From Euprymna scolopes (Eukaryota; Mollusca; Cephalopoda; Sepiida; Sepiolidae): a stretch of 21,120 nt of DNA. Of this stretch, positions 19,205 to 21,120 are shown one piece after another. A model generated the notes under the pieces. The model saw nothing but the letters and a program-made list of their open reading frames with translations. It was not told the origin of the DNA and ran no database searches. The position numbers were made by a program, and so were the translations under genes. How positions within the stretch are numbered: the stretch's first letter is position 1; the number at the start of each line of letters is the position of its first letter. Location of the stretch: NCBI GenBank assembly GCA_024364805.1, contig CM044496.1, forward strand, positions 54,007,166 through 54,028,285. The letters are read 5' to 3'.

Positions 19205-19249
19205 TGGCAAATGGGTGGAGAGCGAAGGTTAGGGTTAGGGTTCAATCCC
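19205..19249 (+). other. Possible tRNA-like SINE head with A and B boxes
   Basis: TGGCAAATGGG (19205-19215) fits the polymerase III A box and is followed by GGAGAGCG, like a tRNA D arm. GGTTCAATCCC (19239-19249) fits the B box. The start-to-start distance of 34 bp is shorter than in a real tRNA, so any tRNA ancestor has lost part of its anticodon arm. No SINE body was recognised downstream. Confidence 0.3.
19227..19242 (+). repeat. Short telomere-like TTAGGG run
   Basis: GGTTAGGGTTAGGGTT holds about 2.5 units of the metazoan telomere repeat, inside the possible tRNA-like head. With so few units, chance or slippage is as likely as an interstitial telomere. Confidence 0.5.
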
Positions 19250-19992
19250 AAGATACATTAACTTTTTTGCATCAAATGTAGTTCTTTTATATAGTTGCTT
19301 ATTTGTATGAATTAACAGAAAACATTCAAATCTTCAATATATGTTCGCCATTATTACCGGATTTATGCTATAGATTTTTCTGGATAAACAAAAGCACTAC
19401 CTCTCCACTTTTTATAAAATACTTATTCAACTGAAAAAAAAAATTTATGTTACAGATTTTCTTTCCAATATAAAAGAAAAGCTTTTCAAAATGTATAATT
19501 GATTAAATGATATTTCCAACAAGTTTGAAGAAAGCAACTTAAAATGATGGTCAAGAAGTGGGCATATATCATGGAAACAAGGGATTTACTGAACTTCGCA
19601 AAATTCAAAATGGCAGATTAGACCATCTGCCACCATATGTTAATATCTCACAATATGATCAACTGGTAGATCTTTAGAAAGCTCTTCTAATGTTTGTAAA
19701 TGTTCAAAGAATGCTCAAATGCTCATAAAATCTGGTGAATTTGCACTGTTTGGAGTTAAATGTTGATCAAGTCGACAGAAAATACCGTTATATGAAAAAA
19801 GTGATGCGATAAAAAATAATTTAGATTTGAAAGGATGAATATTAATATTAATGGTCAACAAATTTTGGTTGACAAATTCATAAACCATTTTTTTGTTTCT
19901 TTGTTCATATTAAAATGAATAAATGCAGAAGATTTTTTTAAATTTATTTATCATCTCTATATTATCATCATAACTGTTCATTTTTATTTAAA
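19250..19992. other. No recognisable feature
   Basis: AT-rich non-coding sequence between the possible tRNA-like head and the fourth Helitron-like element. Confidence 0.5.
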
Positions 19993-20424
19993 TCTATAAT
20001 ATAAATCTCACTTGTCTATTTAAATGTATGTATGTATGTTTGTATGTCTGCCTAAAACTTTTGACAGAGGCAACAGATTTTCACGAGCTCAATACTTTGG
20101 ATGACAAATATCAAAAAATTGGCTCAAAACATTAATTCCTTCACCCTCACCTGAGCACTTTTCTATAAGGAGGGGGTAGCTTTTTTTGCCGAAAATCATT
20201 CCCTCTTTTCGATTGACCAGCCTTAATTTAAACCTTCGTTACTTCCGGTTTGGCGATGGACACAATGGCAATGACATCACGTTTTGTTTTTTTTTGTTCT
20301 TTTAATATTTTTTTCCTCCTTCGCGATACGAGTTTGAGCCTGATTGCCTACTACTACTTTATTTTTTTTTTTGCTCAACCCTAACACCTCCAAACACTCG
20401 GGCAATGCCGGGCACCCAGACTAG
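19993..20424 (+). mobile_element. Helitron-like non-autonomous element, second subfamily
   Basis: This has the full Helitron border pattern: A, then TCTATAATATAAAT at the start (19993), and CTAG (20421-20424) then T at the end. GGGCAATGCCGGGC forms the terminal palindrome about 10 bases before CTAG. A (TATG)n and GTATGTCTGCC stretch follows the start, as in other invertebrate Helitron 5' ends. The interior (TTTTGACAGAGGCAACAGAT, TTCCGGTTTGGCGATGG, ATGACATCACG) differs from the three copies at 4739, 10739 and 15355, so it is a separate subfamily. At 432 bp it carries no Rep/helicase gene. Confidence 0.72.
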
Positions 20425-21038
20425 TCCTAAATAAAACAGTCTTTTCAAATACTGTACATATGTTTCACTAGCATGATTATCCGGGTGCATAAACATCAAA
20501 AACATCTTTCTTTTAAAACTTGTCTATCTTCTCCTACAATCAAGAAAGATTTCCCCTCCTCCAAGTGAAGATAAAACAGATACTACACTCTGATCCTAAT
20601 CTGAGGTCTAATAATAGGTATTTTAGTTTGAGTTTCATACCAAAGGTCAAAGAAAAAGAAAACCCTTTTCCTTACTAATTTTGTTCCTGGTGACTCTTAA
20701 GAGAATGAATATTACAAAACAGTGTCCATATTTTCTTCAAGGCAATATTATAAAATACATATATCAGCTTTGTGGATGTGTTTCATGTAGTTTATTACTG
20801 TTGGGTGAACGTACACAAAACTGTCCTTTATATAATAGACACACTGTTTGAACAGCTCTCAATTTTACAATGAAAAAAAAAATTCAAATCCTTTTCGTCT
20901 TGTGAAGTATAAGATGGCAAGTTGATTGAAACAAAGTATTTAACTCCAACAACAATAGCTAACTAGTAATTCAAACTTTGCAGAGGGGAGGAGTGTCTAC
21001 TATTTTTTTTTTATTAACTACAGTTAGTTTTTAAATAA
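20425..21038. other. No recognisable feature
   Basis: AT-rich non-coding sequence between two Helitron-like elements. Poly(A) at 20874-20881 and poly(T) at 21003-21012. Nothing else identified. Confidence 0.5.
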
Positions 21039-21120
21039 TCTACATATCTATAAAAGTGAAAGTATGTCTGTCTGTCTACACAATAACCCTGCCAATTTTC
21101 AGTCTACAGACTCGAAATTT
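21039..21120 (+). mobile_element. 5' end of a fifth Helitron-like element (cut by window end)
   Basis: TCTACATATCTATAAAAGTG, then AAAGTATGTCTGTCTGTC, is the Helitron-type 5' start pattern. It is also like the inner 5' part of copy 1 (TATATAGAAGTGACCTTGTT). The start is either 21039 or 21047; both follow an A. The element continues beyond the window, so its length and end are unknown. Confidence 0.5.

Noticed and set aside
1-21120. CRISPR array, operon or bacterial features
   Set aside because: No regularly spaced repeats and no ribosome-binding-site/ORF clusters. Composition and repeats are those of an animal genome.
1-21120. Virus-like fossils (LTR elements, Polintons, endogenous viruses)
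   Set aside because: No paired long direct repeats and no capsid, envelope, integrase or protease motif was seen. All reverse transcriptase remains here are of the non-LTR kind.

Overview
This is an AT-rich, intron- or intergenic-like stretch of an animal genome made almost entirely of decayed mobile elements. I found no host exon, no intact gene and no convincing promoter. The long homopolymer and (TA)n/(TG)n tracts, the non-LTR retrotransposon families (one encoding FVDLEKAFNRVPSDVLWWA, another KGSILGENLFLIF), the Helitron-like ends and a 5S-rRNA-headed SINE whose 5S part looks molluscan together suggest an invertebrate. A mollusc, possibly a cephalopod, is my best guess, but this is inference only.

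Layout. 1-1.2 kb: featureless. 1246-1589: a GC-rich, hairpin-rich dispersed element with a perfect 12-bp target-site duplication (TSD), sitting in an older repeat whose uninterrupted relative lies at 5462-5513. 1678-2142: a fold-back MITE with arms of about 150 bp and a perfect 8-bp TSD. 3569-3780: a small MITE with 40-bp inverted termini. 4739-5243: a Helitron-like element (minus). 5.5-7.9 kb: featureless. 7892-8533: a hAT-like end, a SINE tail fragment and a 350-bp inverted-repeat element packed together. 9253-9491: a complete 5S-derived SINE (minus) with a perfect 14-bp TSD. 9918-12350: a long, broken CR1/Jockey-group LINE, split by a Helitron-like element at 10739-11365. 12411-12948: a mariner remnant. 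13160-14350: a second LINE family. 14640-14975: the 3' end of another CR1/Jockey-group LINE. 15355-15817: a third copy of the 4739/10739 Helitron-like family. 15.8-18.5 kb: featureless and low-complexity. 18531-18650: a diverged relative of the 1246-1589 element. 19205-19249: a possible tRNA-like SINE head. 19993-20424: a fourth Helitron-like element, of a different subfamily. 21039-21120: the 5' end of a fifth, cut by the window edge.

The elements do not form a pathway. What they show is history: nested insertions, TSDs, an internal empty-site relative and several copies of the same families, which allow relative dating. I saw no retrovirus, LTR element, Polinton or other virus-like fossil. 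The most interesting items are the TSD-bounded 5S-headed SINE with a second copy of its body at 8052-8157, the hairpin-rich element whose diverged copy keeps a hairpin loop, and the Helitron-like family with a tandemly doubled 3' tail inside the LINE.
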